Source of the DNA: Tranquillimonas rosea
GTDB lineage: Bacteria > Pseudomonadota > Alphaproteobacteria > Rhodobacterales > Rhodobacteraceae
Length of the DNA stretch: 64,000 nucleotides
Direction: 5' to 3'
Assembly: GCF_900111315.1 (NCBI RefSeq)
Contig: NZ_FOGU01000002.1
Coordinates: 186,001-250,000, forward strand
In this document: one piece after another, positions 26,796-36,329 of the stretch
How positions within the stretch are numbered: position 1 is the stretch's first letter
Layout: each line of letters begins with the position of its first letter
Notes under the pieces: generated by a model
Databases searched by the model: none
Seen by the model: the letters and a program-made list of their open reading frames with translations, nothing else
What the model was told of the DNA's origin: nothing
Made by a program: the position numbers and the translations under genes

Positions 26796-27431
26796 TCACG
26801 CGATCAGCCCGTCCACCCAGCCGCGCACCCGCGCCGCCATCGCAGCCAGGTGGTCGGCATGGCCCAGCCCCGTGACCCGCTTGCGCGGTTTCAGGTCGTG
26901 GTCCCCGTCCTCGAACCACGCGATCTCGATCCGGTCGGACAGCGCGTAGCCGGCCACCTCGTCCGGTCCGCCGAACGGGTCGCGCGTGCCCTGGCAGATC
27001 AGCGTCGGCATCCGCAGCGCCGCGAGGTGCGCCGTGCGCGGCTGGTCGGGGCGCTTTGGCGGGTGGAACGGGTAGCCCAGGCACAGAAGGCCCCCGGCCT
27101 GCCGCGCGTCCAGCGCCTCGTCCGCGATCAGGCTCGCCACGCGCCCGCCCATGGACTTGCCGCCGATGACGAGAGGGCCGCGGTGGTCCAGCGCCGCGAC
27201 GGCTTCGCGGTACTCGTCGGTCATCGTCGCGGCCTTCGGCGGCGGGCGCCGGCCGCCCCCGGCCCGGCGGGCGGCCATGTAGCCGAACTCGAACCGGCTG
27301 ACGCCCAGCCCGACCTCCACGAGCGCGGCGGTCATCGCCTCCATCGCGGGCGAGTCGGACCCCGCTCCGGCACCATGCGCCAGCAAGAGACGCGGGCCCT
27401 CGACGGGGCCGTCGTGTCGGAAGTCGGTCAT
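26796..27431 (-). CDS. Alpha/beta-hydrolase fold protein (KANL3/Tex30-like)
   Basis: This 211-residue protein opens with PRLLLAHGAGAGSDSP and has a nucleophile elbow GGKSMGGRVAS, an Asp in QGTRDPFG and a His in LGHADHL, a plausible catalytic triad. The arrangement fits the dienelactone-hydrolase-like KANL3/Tex30 group, whose bacterial members have no settled substrate. GGAGA lies 8 bases before the ATG at 27431. It stands alone, convergent with the YeeE operon. Confidence 0.8.
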   Translation of the reverse strand: MTDFRHDGPVEGPRLLLAHGAGAGSDSPAMEAMTAALVEVGLGVSRFEFGYMAARRAGGGRRPPPKAATMTDEYREAVAALDHRGPLVIGGKSMGGRVASLIADEALDARQAGGLLCLGYPFHPPKRPDQPRTAHLAALRMPTLICQGTRDPFGGPDEVAGYALSDRIEIAWFEDGDHDLKPRKRVTGLGHADHLAAMAARVRGWVDGLIA

Positions 27432-27510
27432 GCGCAGGTCTCCGCGGGCCGGCAAAGGGGAGGTCCCTGGATAGGGCAGAATTGAAGGCGACAAAATCGG
27501 ACAATCCTAC

Positions 27511-27539
27511 TTGACCCTTCCGCCGCTCTCGCCTAATCC
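27511..27539 (+). promoter_or_regulatory. Promoter of the tRNA-Met gene
   Basis: TTGACC (27511-27516) and TAATCC (27534-27539) are separated by exactly 17 bases and lie 14 bases before the mature tRNA. This is a near-consensus arrangement. Confidence 0.65.
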
Positions 27540-27552
27540 GGCGCTCGCTCTT

Positions 27553-27629
27553 GGCGGAGTAGCTCAGTTGGTTAGAGCAGTGGAATCATAATCCATGTGT
27601 CGGGGGTTCAAGTCCCTCCTCCGCTACCA
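27553..27629 (+). tRNA. tRNA-Met (anticodon CAT)
   Basis: The 77-base cloverleaf can be folded by eye. The acceptor GGCGGAG pairs with CTCCGCT, with a G-U closing pair. The D arm AGCTCAGTTGGTTAGAGC, anticodon stem GTGGA/TCCAT with loop ATCATAA (anticodon CAT), and T arm GGGGGTTCAAGTCCCTC follow, with an encoded CCA. Overall identity fits elongator tRNA-Met of alphaproteobacteria; the loop does not have the initiator's GGG/CCC anticodon-stem pairs. Ile2 (lysidine) tRNA is the other CAT option and is less likely. Confidence 0.95.
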
Positions 27630-27663
27630 GCCCTCCCTTCCTGCGACGACATGGCTGGCGATC

Positions 27664-27680
27664 CTGACCGGATCGGTCAG
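27664..27680 (-). terminator. Hairpin at the 3' end of the che operon
   Basis: CTGACCG and CGGTCAG (27664-27670, 27674-27680) form a perfect 7-bp stem with loop GAT that overlaps the stop codon of the last che gene. No T-tract follows on either strand. It lies between converging transcripts from the tRNA and the che operon. Confidence 0.45.
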
Positions 27681-29263
27681 AAGAACACGTTCCTGACGGC
27701 GTGGTCGGCCTCGCTGCCTGGCGCCGTGCCCAGCAGCCTGTCGTGCAGCCGGCGTTCTTCTTCCATCGAATAAAGCGCGCGGACCCGCTGCGCGAGCTCT
27801 GGCGACAGGGGCAGCGGTGACGCCACGTCACCGGCCGGTGCGGGCCGCATCTCGGTGGCGCGGCGCTGGAACCGGCGCAGCGCCGCCTCCGCCCGTCGGA
27901 CGAGATCGACAGACGCCTCGCCGCTTTCCCGACCCAGCTTGGCGACATTATCCAGTAACTCGCGCAGCCGTGTATCTAGGGTCAGCAGGGGGCCGAGCGT
28001 CTCGCCCGCCCCGTGCCGCGTTCCGTCCTGTTCGAGCCGTTCGGCATCGGATATCTGCGCGGCGGTCAGCGCGATGAGGCGCCGTGTCTCCTCTCCGATC
28101 CGGGCCGTACAGGTCCGCAGTTGCTTCGACACCTCGGCCATCGGATCGCCAGCGGTGCCGAGGCGGCCCGAGACCAGTGTCGCATTGAGGCCGAGCAGGT
28201 GGATCGCGCCGTCGGCGTCCGCGATCTGCGCCGCGGCCGCGTCGGCGGCGCCATAGGTCGACGCGGCCTCCACCATCCCCCGACGCAGCGCCTCGGCCCG
28301 CGCCACCAGATCCTCGGGGTCCGGTCCCCGCGACAGGCCCTTGGCGATGGTGCCGTCGCGGTGCCCGATGCGGGCGAGTTCGGTGGCCGACGTTTCGACC
28401 TCGGACAGCATTTGGGCCAGCCGGGGCAGCAGGTCGGAAAGCGCCTCCTGCAGGTCGGAGAGGGCGGCGTCGGTCTGTACAGCGCACAGCTGGTGCAGCG
28501 CCTGCCGATCGCGCGGGGCCGCGCTTCGGGCGAGGCCGGCGATGGTGACCGCGTGCTCCAGCCGCTGTCGCACAGCGTCGCCGATCTGCAGCCGGCCGAC
28601 GGCCTGGCCCAGGCGGTCGTTGAGCGCGGCGACACGCCCGCCCGCGGCCTCCGCCATCCGCGCGAGGTTCGCGTCGGCAAAGGCCGAGCGGACGGTGGCA
28701 GGCAGGCTGCGGTGCAACGCGCCCAGCCCGGCCAGCGCCGCGACGCACGCGTCGAGATCGGGCCCCGTCCGTTCCATCCGTGTGTCCGCGTGCCGCAGGG
28801 CTTGGCCGAGGCTGTCCTGCGCGGCCTCGATCTCGTCCAGCAGCGACCGGGTGCCGTTGGCGAAGTATTCGAGCGAGCCGTCGCTCGTGGGCAGCGACCG
28901 GCTGACGATCTGGGCGTTGACGGCGATCATCCGGGTCATGCGCGCGTCGCGCCTGATGCGTTGCAGCACCGCGTTCATCTCGTCCGAGCGACGACGCATG
29001 CCGGCGGCGGTGTCCGACAGGGCGCCGAGCTCTGCGGCGACGGCGGCCGCCGCGTCTCCGGCCGAGTCCGCCAGCCGCGCGAGGTCGGCCTGCCCCTCCG
29101 GTCCGCAGGCCCGCGCGATGGCCTTCAGGGCGTCGGCCGTCCGCGCGGTCCGGTCGAGCAGGTCGAACAGCAGCCGTGGCACCTCGTCGAACACCGTCTC
29201 GATCTCGGCGGCGAGGGTGGCGGCGGCCCGGTCGGGCGGGATGTCCGTGCGCAGCCCCGTCAT
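27677..29263 (-). CDS. Soluble MCP-like chemotaxis protein with two receptor-tip-like repeats
   Basis: This 528-residue, nearly all-helical cytosolic protein is the last gene of the che operon; its ATG overlaps the cheB stop. It has no membrane segment or recognised sensor domain. Two segments resemble the interaction tip of methyl-accepting proteins: RMIAVNAQIVSRSL followed by SLEYFANGTRSLLDEI (about 111-146), and LLGLNATLVSGRL followed by PMAEVSKQLRTC (about 355-385). Between them is RLQIGDAVRQRLEHAV (224-239). The tip residues are only partly conserved. A receptor-array structural or adaptor role is inferred; I do not recognise a named family. Confidence 0.75.
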   Translation of the reverse strand: MTGLRTDIPPDRAAATLAAEIETVFDEVPRLLFDLLDRTARTADALKAIARACGPEGQADLARLADSAGDAAAAVAAELGALSDTAAGMRRRSDEMNAVLQRIRRDARMTRMIAVNAQIVSRSLPTSDGSLEYFANGTRSLLDEIEAAQDSLGQALRHADTRMERTGPDLDACVAALAGLGALHRSLPATVRSAFADANLARMAEAAGGRVAALNDRLGQAVGRLQIGDAVRQRLEHAVTIAGLARSAAPRDRQALHQLCAVQTDAALSDLQEALSDLLPRLAQMLSEVETSATELARIGHRDGTIAKGLSRGPDPEDLVARAEALRRGMVEAASTYGAADAAAAQIADADGAIHLLGLNATLVSGRLGTAGDPMAEVSKQLRTCTARIGEETRRLIALTAAQISDAERLEQDGTRHGAGETLGPLLTLDTRLRELLDNVAKLGRESGEASVDLVRRAEAALRRFQRRATEMRPAPAGDVASPLPLSPELAQRVRALYSMEEERRLHDRLLGTAPGSEADHAVRNVFF

Positions 29264-30339
29264 GCCACGTGCCCGCGCTCGGAAAAGGCGGCAATCTCGT
29301 GCGGGATCCGATCGAGCGTGACGGCCCGCCGGGCCCCGCCCAGGCGCATCGCCTCGCCCGGCATGCCCCAGACGATCGAGCTCGCCTCGTCCTGGACCAG
29401 CGTCTCGGCCCCCGCCTCGCGCATCTCGACCAGGCCCCGCGCCCCGTCGTCGCCCATCCCGGTCATCAGGACACCCAGCCCCGCGCGACCCGCCGCGATG
29501 GCGGCGGACCGGAACAGCACGTCGACCGAGGGCCGGTGCCGCGCGACGTAAGGTCCGCCGGCGATCTCGACGAGATAGCCGCGGCCTTGTCGGCGCAGGA
29601 TCATGTGCCGGTCGCCGGGGGCGATCAGCACCGTTCCGGGGGCCGGCCTGTCGCCGGAACGCGCCTCGGCCACCTGCACGTCGCACAGCGCGTTCAGGCG
29701 GCGGGCGAAGGCGGCGGTGAATTTTTCGGGCATGTGCTGGACGATCAGCGTCGCCGGGCTGTCCGGGGCGAGCGCGGGCAGGACACGCGCCAGCGCCTCG
29801 GTCCCGCCGGTCGAGGCGCCGATGGCGATCAAAGGCTGCGGGCCGGCGGTGCGCGCGCCGGGCCGGGGCGGCGCCAGTATCACGTCGGCGGTCAGCTTGG
29901 GGCCGGGGCTGAGAGGGGGCGGCGCGGTGCGCTCGCCGGCGGCCTGCGCCGCGGCCCGGATCGCGTCGCACAGCCGGATCTGCGCCTCCTGCCGCTCTGC
30001 CGGGGTCGACAGGCGGGGCTTGCCGACGACCTCGGAGGCCCCGAGTTCGAGCGCGCGCAGCGCCGCGCGCGAGCCCGAGTCCGTGTGGCTGGAACACACG
30101 ATCACGGGGATCGGGCGCTGTTCCATGATCTTCTGCAGGAAGGTCAGCCCGTCCATGCGCGGCAGCTCCAGGTCCAGCAGCAGGACATCGGGCAGCTCCT
30201 TGCGCATATGTTCGGCCGCGGCGAAGGCGTCCGGCACGGCGGCGCGGACGCGGATTGCCCCGTCCTCCTCCAGCAGGCGGCGCAGCCCGCTGCGCACCGT
30301 GGCGCTGTCGTCGACGATCAGCACGCGGATTTCGCGCAT
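29260..30339 (-). CDS. cheB: Chemotaxis protein-glutamate methylesterase
   Basis: The 359-residue protein has an N-terminal receiver (IVDDSATVRSGL, LLLDLELPRMDG, VVGKPRL) and a C-terminal methylesterase with Ser in GASTGGTEAL, His in VQHMPEKFT and Asp in MTGMGDDGARG. Phosphorylated by CheA, it removes methyl groups from receptor glutamates for adaptation. The start at 30339 shares a base with the cheR stop (TGATG). Confidence 0.97.
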   Translation of the reverse strand: MREIRVLIVDDSATVRSGLRRLLEEDGAIRVRAAVPDAFAAAEHMRKELPDVLLLDLELPRMDGLTFLQKIMEQRPIPVIVCSSHTDSGSRAALRALELGASEVVGKPRLSTPAERQEAQIRLCDAIRAAAQAAGERTAPPPLSPGPKLTADVILAPPRPGARTAGPQPLIAIGASTGGTEALARVLPALAPDSPATLIVQHMPEKFTAAFARRLNALCDVQVAEARSGDRPAPGTVLIAPGDRHMILRRQGRGYLVEIAGGPYVARHRPSVDVLFRSAAIAAGRAGLGVLMTGMGDDGARGLVEMREAGAETLVQDEASSIVWGMPGEAMRLGGARRAVTLDRIPHEIAAFSERGHVA

Positions 30340-31199
30340 CAGCTCCCTCCTTCGTTGCGGAACACGCCCGGCGCGATCTGGCGCAGGCCGGGCTTCTGGA
30401 CGCTCATCGACTCGGAATGACCGACGATCAGGTGGCCCTGCGGCCGCAGGTGACGCGCGACGCCGGCGATGACCCGGGCCTGGATCTCGGGCTCGAAGTA
30501 GATCAGCACGTTGCGCAGAAAGACGAGGTCGAGCCCGGTATCCACGGCATGAGGCGCCGACAGCAGGTTGAGCGGCGCGAACCGCACCCGCGCGCGAAGC
30601 TCGGGCACGATGCGGATTGCCGGCGCGCCGTCGGGGCCCCGGCCGCGCATCGTATAAGCCTCGCGCAGCGGCGCCGGCACGGGAGCGAGGTCGCTCTCGG
30701 GATAGATCGCGCGCCGCGCGACGTCGAGCACGCGGCGCGAGATGTCCGTCCCGAGTATCGCCCAGTCCAGCCGGGGGGCGGCCTCGGCCGCACGGGCCAG
30801 CAGCATCGCCGCCGACCAGGCCTCGGCCCCGGTCGAGGCGGCGGCACTCCAAAGGCGGAACCGGACGCGGTCCCGGCCGGGGACCCGGTTCAGCGCCTCG
30901 GGGATCAGCCGTTCGGACAGCATGCGGTAATGCTCGGGCTCTCGGAAGAAGTCCGTCTTGTTCGTCGTCAGCAGGTCCACGATCCGCGGCAGCTCGCGTT
31001 CCAGCCCCTGCTCTTCGAAAAGATGGGTCAGGTAGGCGCCGAGGTCAGGCAGGCCGAGCGCGATCAGTCGCCGCCGCAGCCGGGCCTCGATCATGGATCG
31101 CTTCGACTCCGGCAGCTTGATGCCGGTGGTCTCCATGATCAGGCGACGAAGCGTGGCAAGATGCTTCTGCGCCGCGTCTGGCCGGGTGACGCTGGTCAC
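30339..31199 (-). CDS. cheR: Chemotaxis protein methyltransferase
   Basis: The 286-residue protein methylates receptor glutamates using S-adenosylmethionine. It has the helical N-terminal domain with TTNKTDFFREPEHY, then the SAM-binding WSAAASTGAEAWS and FLRNVLIYFEPE. The start codon is GTG (31199), overlapping the cheW stop (GTGA), and cheB follows directly. Confidence 0.97.
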   Translation of the reverse strand: MTSVTRPDAAQKHLATLRRLIMETTGIKLPESKRSMIEARLRRRLIALGLPDLGAYLTHLFEEQGLERELPRIVDLLTTNKTDFFREPEHYRMLSERLIPEALNRVPGRDRVRFRLWSAAASTGAEAWSAAMLLARAAEAAPRLDWAILGTDISRRVLDVARRAIYPESDLAPVPAPLREAYTMRGRGPDGAPAIRIVPELRARVRFAPLNLLSAPHAVDTGLDLVFLRNVLIYFEPEIQARVIAGVARHLRPQGHLIVGHSESMSVQKPGLRQIAPGVFRNEGGS

Positions 31200-31660
31200 T
31201 GGAGTTCGATCTCCGGCGAAAGGGCGGCGGTGATCTCGGGGTCGAAGAGCGCCTCGACCCTCAATTCGCTGACGAAAGCGCCGTCGCGCCGGCCCACACC
31301 GGCCACCATCCGCTCGTTCCAGTTCAGGAGCCCGGCTTCCGGCAGAGGGGCCGCGCCGGCCTCGTCCAGTTGGGTCACCTCGATCACCCTGTCGACCCGC
31401 AGGCCGATCCCGCCGGTCTCGAGCCGCAGCACGATGATGCGGGTCTCGGGCGTGTCGTCTTGCGGCGGCTCGCCCAGAAGGCGCCTGAGGTCGACGACCG
31501 GCACGCTCGCCCCGCGCCGGTCGATCAGCCCCAGAAGGTGCGCGGGCGCGCGGGGCAAGGGGGCGATGGGCGAGGTGTCGAGGATCTCCATCACCGGGGC
31601 GACGGGCAGCGCGAACAGCGCATCCCCCAGCCCGAACGTGACGACAGTCTTGCCATTCAT
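31196..31660 (-). CDS. cheW: CheW-like coupling protein (second copy)
   Basis: This 154-residue CheW-fold protein begins MNGKTVVTFGLGDALFALPV and has LGLIDRRGASVPVVDLRRLLG. It couples receptors to CheA. It lies between mcp and cheR and differs clearly from the other CheW at 33326-33859, so the two may serve different receptors. There are 22 bases between the mcp stop and this ATG. Confidence 0.93.
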   Translation of the reverse strand: MNGKTVVTFGLGDALFALPVAPVMEILDTSPIAPLPRAPAHLLGLIDRRGASVPVVDLRRLLGEPPQDDTPETRIIVLRLETGGIGLRVDRVIEVTQLDEAGAAPLPEAGLLNWNERMVAGVGRRDGAFVSELRVEALFDPEITAALSPEIELQ

Positions 31661-31682
31661 GACAGGGCCTCCCGCGGCAGGA

Positions 31683-33326
31683 TCAGGCGGCCGCGCGGGC
31701 ACGGCGGGCAAATTCGGCATCCAGCGCGTCCTCGGCCGATCCCATGTCGAACTCGAAGCCGCCGCCGCTGTTCGGCTGCGTCCGGGGCGCCGGGGCCGGA
31801 ACCCTGGACTCGGGCGCCGGGACACTGGCGGCGCCCTCAGCGATGCGGAAATAGGCCATCGTGGCACGCAGCGTCTGGGCCTGGGCTGCCAGCTCCTCGG
31901 CGGTGGAGCTCAGCTCTTCCGAGGCCGAGGTGTTCTCTTGCGTGACCTTGTCGAGCTGCTGGATCGCCGTGTTCACTTGCGCGGCGCCGGTCGCGAGTTC
32001 CTGGCTCGCGCCGCTGATCTGGCTGACGAGATGGGCGGTGCGCTCGATGTCTGGCACCAGGCCGTCCAGCATCTGTCCGGCCTCTTCGGCGGCCTTCACC
32101 GTGTTGGACGACAGCCCCGAGATCTCGCCCGCGGCCTGCTGGCTGCGTTCGGCCAGCTTGCGCACCTCGCTCGCCACCACGGCGAAGCCGCGGCCGTGCT
32201 CGCCGGCCCGCGCCGCCTCGACCGCGGCGTTCAGGGCAAGCAGGTCGGTCTGGCGCGCGATTTCCTGCACGACCATGATCCGCTCGGCGATGGTCTTCAT
32301 CGCGGCCACCGCTTCGGACACGGCCTTGCCGCTGGTGCGGGCGTCCTGCGCGGATTTCTGTGCCATGCTCTCGGTCTCGGTGGCGTTCTCGGCGGTCTGA
32401 CGGATGCTGGCGGCCATCTGCTCCACCGAGCTCGACGCCTCCTCGGTCGACGAGGCCTGTTCGGTGGCGCCCTGGCTCAGCTCCTCGGAGGTCGAGGCCA
32501 TCTGGCCCGCGCCCGCGGCGACGTTCGACGCGCCGCCGGACACGTCGCCCACGACGCCGCGCAGCTTTTCGACCATGTCGTTGAGCGTGCGGAGGAGATC
32601 GGTGATCTCGTCGCGGCCGCGCAGCGTCGCGGTATTGGTGAGGTCGCCATTCGCGACCTGCCGCGCCAGGGCGATCCCGCGTGCGAGGCCCCGGCTGATC
32701 GTCAGCGTGATCCATGCCGCGCTGAGGACGCCCAGGATCAGCGCGCCCACCATCAGCACGATCAGCGTCGTGCGCGCGTCCTCGTAGCGCAGCGTCGCCG
32801 CGTCGGCGGCCTCTGCCATCGCGTCGCGGTTGCCGGCGAGGACGGTGTCGAGTGCGGATTCCATCTCTTCCCACAGGGCCTGCCCCTCGCGGTTGAGCAG
32901 CCGGAACGCCCCCGTAGCGTCGCCACGGTCGGCCATCTGCATCGCCCGCTCGCCCACGGCCCGGATGTCTTCGGTCAGGTCGGCATAGGTGGCGAGCTGG
33001 GTCTGCCCCTCGGGCGTGGCCATGGCGTTGAGCCCGTCGAGCACCTCGTCGTGATAGGCGCGGGCCGCGCGCATGTGCGCCGTGATCTCCTGCTGGGTCT
33101 GCGCGGTCTCCGACAGGATGTATTCGCGGATGTCGCGCTGCACGCGAAGCTGTTCCATCCCCAGCTCCTGCGAAAGGCGGACACGTTCGGAATCGCCGTT
33201 CACCAGCGCGACGAGATTGCGGTTCATCTCGGAAAGGTTGCCGAGGGCGATGAACATCGCCAGGGCCGAGACGGCGATCAGCAGCACGAAGGTGGCCGCG
33301 AGCTTCAGTTTCAGGGTCAGGCGCAT
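31683..33326 (-). CDS. Methyl-accepting chemotaxis protein
   Basis: The 547-residue receptor has a first membrane helix (about 8-30), a helical periplasmic four-helix-bundle sensor, and a second helix near 188-210. A HAMP domain ([22 protein letters not shown]) and a cytoplasmic hairpin with the conserved tip [31 protein letters not shown] follow. The C-terminus is Ala/Pro-rich and has no CheR-tethering pentapeptide. The ATG at 33326 overlaps the cheW stop. Its ligand is unknown; the sensor looks like the common 4HB_MCP type. Confidence 0.95.
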   Translation of the reverse strand: MRLTLKLKLAATFVLLIAVSALAMFIALGNLSEMNRNLVALVNGDSERVRLSQELGMEQLRVQRDIREYILSETAQTQQEITAHMRAARAYHDEVLDGLNAMATPEGQTQLATYADLTEDIRAVGERAMQMADRGDATGAFRLLNREGQALWEEMESALDTVLAGNRDAMAEAADAATLRYEDARTTLIVLMVGALILGVLSAAWITLTISRGLARGIALARQVANGDLTNTATLRGRDEITDLLRTLNDMVEKLRGVVGDVSGGASNVAAGAGQMASTSEELSQGATEQASSTEEASSSVEQMAASIRQTAENATETESMAQKSAQDARTSGKAVSEAVAAMKTIAERIMVVQEIARQTDLLALNAAVEAARAGEHGRGFAVVASEVRKLAERSQQAAGEISGLSSNTVKAAEEAGQMLDGLVPDIERTAHLVSQISGASQELATGAAQVNTAIQQLDKVTQENTSASEELSSTAEELAAQAQTLRATMAYFRIAEGAASVPAPESRVPAPAPRTQPNSGGGFEFDMGSAEDALDAEFARRARAAA

Positions 33327-33859
33327 CAGGAGATCTCCAGGTCTTGTTGGCCCGCTGCGGTGGGGCCGGGCAGGTGGGATCGGCCGCTCTGTCCGGACAG
33401 GAAGTCGGCGAAGATGGCCGGCAGGTCGGGCAGGGTGACGAAGTGCCCGCCCCAACGGCCGATCGCGGCGACGAAGCGGGGCGGCCAGCGGGTGCCGACG
33501 GTGGGGATGTCCTCCAGGTCGGCGGGGCCGATGCGCGTCACCTCGTGGACGGCGTCGGCGTGGATGCCGACGATCGCCTGCTGGCCCGCCAGCGGAAGGT
33601 CCAGGACCAGGATGCGCGCGTCCGGGCCTGGCGGCGTGTGCCGCATCCGGAGCGGCACGCGCAGGTCGGCCAGGGGCACGACGGCGCCACGCACGTTGAT
33701 CAGCCCGGCCGAAAAGGCCGGGGCGCCGGGCACCCGCGTCACCGGCGCGGGTTCGAGCACCTCGCGCAGCTGCGTCGCGGCAACGGCCAGCACTTCGCCG
33801 CCCAGGCGAAAGGTCAGCACGTCGCGGGCTGCGCCGGGGAACTGTGCGGCGTCGGTCAT
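33326..33859 (-). CDS. cheW: Chemotaxis coupling protein CheW
   Basis: This 177-residue CheW protein ([41 protein letters not shown]) bridges receptors and CheA. The C-terminal tail of about 30 residues after the fold is Gly/Ser/Gln-rich. It overlaps cheA upstream and mcp downstream by four and one bases respectively. Confidence 0.95.
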   Translation of the reverse strand: MTDAAQFPGAARDVLTFRLGGEVLAVAATQLREVLEPAPVTRVPGAPAFSAGLINVRGAVVPLADLRVPLRMRHTPPGPDARILVLDLPLAGQQAIVGIHADAVHEVTRIGPADLEDIPTVGTRWPPRFVAAIGRWGGHFVTLPDLPAIFADFLSGQSGRSHLPGPTAAGQQDLEIS

Positions 33860-35760
33860 GCGGCGGCCTCGCCCTGGCAGTCGGTGTCGCTGCGGCCGCG
33901 GGCGACGAGCTGCGGCACGTCCAGGATCAGTGCGACCGCGCCGTCGCCGAGGATCGTCGCGCCCGAGAAGGTCTTGATGCCGGAATGGAGCGGCGAGAGC
34001 TGCTTGATGACCGTCTGGTTCGACCCGATGATCCGATCGACGACGAGGCCGACCCGTCCTTCGCCACTGGTCACGACCACCACCTTCTGATGCGCGCCCG
34101 GCTGTCCCTCGCTGTCGAGCAGGCGGCGCAGGCGCAGGAACGGGACGAGGCTTGACCTGATGTCGAGGAATGCGTTGCCGCTGTCGTCGTCTGCGAGGCT
34201 GTCGGGCAGTTCGACGATCTCGTCCACCGCCGCCAGCGGGATCACCAGCCGCTCGCCCGCGACGTCGATCAGAAGCCCGTCGATGATCGCGAGGGTCAGT
34301 GGCAGGCGCAGCGTCACCGTGGTGCCGCCGCCGGGCGCGCTGGCGACGTCGATGGTGCCGCGCAGGTCCTCGATCGTGCGGCGCACCACGTCCATGCCGA
34401 CGCCGCGCCCGGACAGCTCGGTCACCGCCGGGGCCGTCGAGAAGCCGGGCTCGAAGATCAGCTTCCACAGGGCGTCGTCGGGGGGATCGGCATCCTCGGC
34501 CAGCAGGCCGCGCTCGACCGCCCGCGCGCGGATGCGGTCGCGGTCGAGGCCGCCGCCATCGTCCGACAGCGCGACCAGCACCTCGGCGCCGGAATAGCGG
34601 GCGGACAGCGTGATGCGTCCCTCTTCGGGCTTGCCGGCCGCCGCGCGCGCCGCGGGCGGTTCGAGCCCGTGATCGGCGGCGTTGCGGATCAGGTGCATGA
34701 GCGGATCGGCGAGCCGTTCGATCACCGTCTTGTCCAGCTCGGTCTCCTCGCCCGTCACCTCCAGCGCTAGCGGCTTGCCCAGCTCTCGCGACAGGTCGTG
34801 CACCAGCCGCCGGAACCGCCCGGTGATGGCGCCGATGGGGGTCATGCGGATCGACATGGTGTTGTCGCGCATCGCGGTAGCGAGGCGCTGAATGTCCTCG
34901 GCCACGGCCACGAGGCCCGGATCGCCGAAGCGGGCCGCCAGTTCGTTCAGACGCGCCTCGGCGATGACGAGTTCGCCGACGCGGTCCATCATCTCGTCCA
35001 GCCGTTCCGCCGGGACGCGCATCAGGGCCGGCGCGCGGTGTTGCGGCGGCTCGGGCCCGCGCGGCGGCGGTGCGGTGGCGTCGGGGGCCGCGGGCGGCGT
35101 CAGCGACAATTGCAGCCCGTCCTCGTGGAACAGGAAGGCGCCGCGGATGTCGTCCTCGGTCGCGGTGGCGTCGATCTCGGCCTCCCACCCGAGGTAGAGG
35201 CACACAGGGTCCAGCCGGTCGAGCGGGGGCACGTCGCCGGTCCGCGCGCGGATGGTCCGGGCGCCGAGGCGACGCAGCTCTTCCAGCACCAGTTCGGGGC
35301 GCCCGCCGAGCGCCGCCGTGTCGGCGGGCAGGCGGAATGTCGCGTGCCAAGGCCCTGCGTCGGGGGCGGCGCCGGGGGCCGCCGGCGTGCCCATCAGGGC
35401 GGCGAGGCGCGACAGGATCGCGGCGCCCGCCCGGTCCGCGCCCTCGGCCGGCTCGGCCGACAGCAGGGCGACCACGTGGTCCCGAGCGGCCAGCGCCACG
35501 GACAGCAGGTCGGGCGTGACCTCGACTGAGCCGTCGCGGACCCGGTCGAAGGCGGTCTCGAAGTCGTGCAGGAACGAGGCGATATCGGCCCGGCCGAACA
35601 TGGCGCCGGTGCCCTTCAGCGTGTGCAGGTCACGGAAGGCGCCGTCGATCAGCGCCCGGTCGCGGGGCGCGTCCTTCAGTGCCAAAAGGTTCGACTCGAG
35701 GCTTTCGACCAGCCCCTCGGCTTCGGCCCGGAACACGGCGAGCGTCTCGGCGTCCATCAT
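33856..35760 (-). CDS. cheA: Chemotaxis histidine kinase
   Basis: The 634-residue kinase has a P1 Hpt domain with H46 in [14 protein letters not shown], a P2-like ferredoxin-type segment (about 145-225), and a P3 dimerisation helix pair ([18 protein letters not shown]). A P4 ATPase ([30 protein letters not shown]) and a CheW-like P5 ([15 protein letters not shown]) follow. It passes phosphate to CheY and CheB. It starts at 35760, overlapping the cheY stop (ATGA); a second ATG follows immediately. Confidence 0.97.
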   Translation of the reverse strand: MMDAETLAVFRAEAEGLVESLESNLLALKDAPRDRALIDGAFRDLHTLKGTGAMFGRADIASFLHDFETAFDRVRDGSVEVTPDLLSVALAARDHVVALLSAEPAEGADRAGAAILSRLAALMGTPAAPGAAPDAGPWHATFRLPADTAALGGRPELVLEELRRLGARTIRARTGDVPPLDRLDPVCLYLGWEAEIDATATEDDIRGAFLFHEDGLQLSLTPPAAPDATAPPPRGPEPPQHRAPALMRVPAERLDEMMDRVGELVIAEARLNELAARFGDPGLVAVAEDIQRLATAMRDNTMSIRMTPIGAITGRFRRLVHDLSRELGKPLALEVTGEETELDKTVIERLADPLMHLIRNAADHGLEPPAARAAAGKPEEGRITLSARYSGAEVLVALSDDGGGLDRDRIRARAVERGLLAEDADPPDDALWKLIFEPGFSTAPAVTELSGRGVGMDVVRRTIEDLRGTIDVASAPGGGTTVTLRLPLTLAIIDGLLIDVAGERLVIPLAAVDEIVELPDSLADDDSGNAFLDIRSSLVPFLRLRRLLDSEGQPGAHQKVVVVTSGEGRVGLVVDRIIGSNQTVIKQLSPLHSGIKTFSGATILGDGAVALILDVPQLVARGRSDTDCQGEAAA

Positions 35761-36122
35761 CCGACCACCCGCCGCATCACGTCCAGCAGCTTGGCCTGGT
35801 CGAACGGCTTGACCATCCACCCGATCGCCCCGGCGGCGCGGGCCTGTTCGCGCAGGGCGGGATCGCTTTCGGTGGACAGGAACACGATCGGCACGCCCCG
35901 CCCCTCGGGGCGGGCGCGGAAGGCGCGGGCAAAGCCAAGACCGTCGAGCCGCGGCATGTTCTGGTCGGTGATGACGGCATCGACGGAGTGCGTGGTGGCG
36001 ACGTCCAGCGCCTCCTGACCGTTCTCGGCCTCGATCGCGGCATAGCCGGCGCCCCTGAGCGTCAGCACGATCATCCGCCGCACCGAGGGCGAATCGTCGG
36101 CCACCAGGACGGTCCTGCTCAT
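35757..36122 (-). CDS. cheY: Chemotaxis response regulator CheY
   Basis: This 121-residue receiver has acidic residues in VLVADDSPSVRRM, a phospho-acceptor Asp in AVITDQNMPRLDG, FLSTES and the Lys in WMVKPFD. It is the first gene of the che operon. The ATG at 36122 is preceded by GGGGG. It would carry the signal to the flagellar motor, although the organism may have further CheY proteins elsewhere. Confidence 0.94.
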   Translation of the reverse strand: MSRTVLVADDSPSVRRMIVLTLRGAGYAAIEAENGQEALDVATTHSVDAVITDQNMPRLDGLGFARAFRARPEGRGVPIVFLSTESDPALREQARAAGAIGWMVKPFDQAKLLDVMRRVVG

Positions 36123-36242
36123 CCGGTGGCCCCCGCGCGGCCCCGGCATTCGAATCGCGCGGCGCGGCCCGCGCTGGTGTTGTCAGGTGCGTGCATTTTC
36201 GCCCTCGCAGCTGCATCGGTTGCGCAAGGGCTATAGTCCGGA

Positions 36243-36260
36243 GCTAAACAACTGGTTTAG
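36243..36260. repeat. Inverted repeat between che and gluconate operons
   Basis: CTAAAC (36244-36249) and GTTTAG (36255-36260) are perfect inverted halves around AACTG, about 120 bases upstream of cheY. It is AT-rich for this genome and looks like an operator or part of the cheY promoter region. No regulator is assigned. The rest of 36123-36294 holds no gene. Confidence 0.35.
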
Positions 36261-36294
36261 AGCGGCGCGCCGCTCCCAGCAGCCGGACTGGGGT

Positions 36295-36318
36295 CCCGGC
36301 GCCTCAGGCGGCGCCGGG
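36295..36318 (-). terminator. Hairpin after the gluconate operon
   Basis: CCCGGCGCC (36295-36303) and GGCGCCGGG (36310-36318) form a perfect 9-bp GC stem with loop TCAGGC, starting 12 bases beyond the SDR stop. A T-tract is missing, which is common for terminators in this GC-rich group. Confidence 0.6.
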
Positions 36319-36329
36319 AAAGGCGTGGT

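Noticed and set aside
27586-27640. Peptide-like reading through the tRNA on the minus strand
   Set aside because: It is the complement of the tRNA-Met and has no start signal; such peptides are a common annotation error at tRNAs.
27627-27663. Possible integration site at the tRNA-Met 3' end
   Set aside because: No duplicated tRNA 3' end, integrase or mobile genes were seen in the window.
30255-33977. A 1240-codon open frame on the plus strand across the che genes
   Set aside because: It is antisense to cheB, cheR, cheW and mcp, which have clear family motifs. Long antisense frames are a known effect of high GC at third codon positions.
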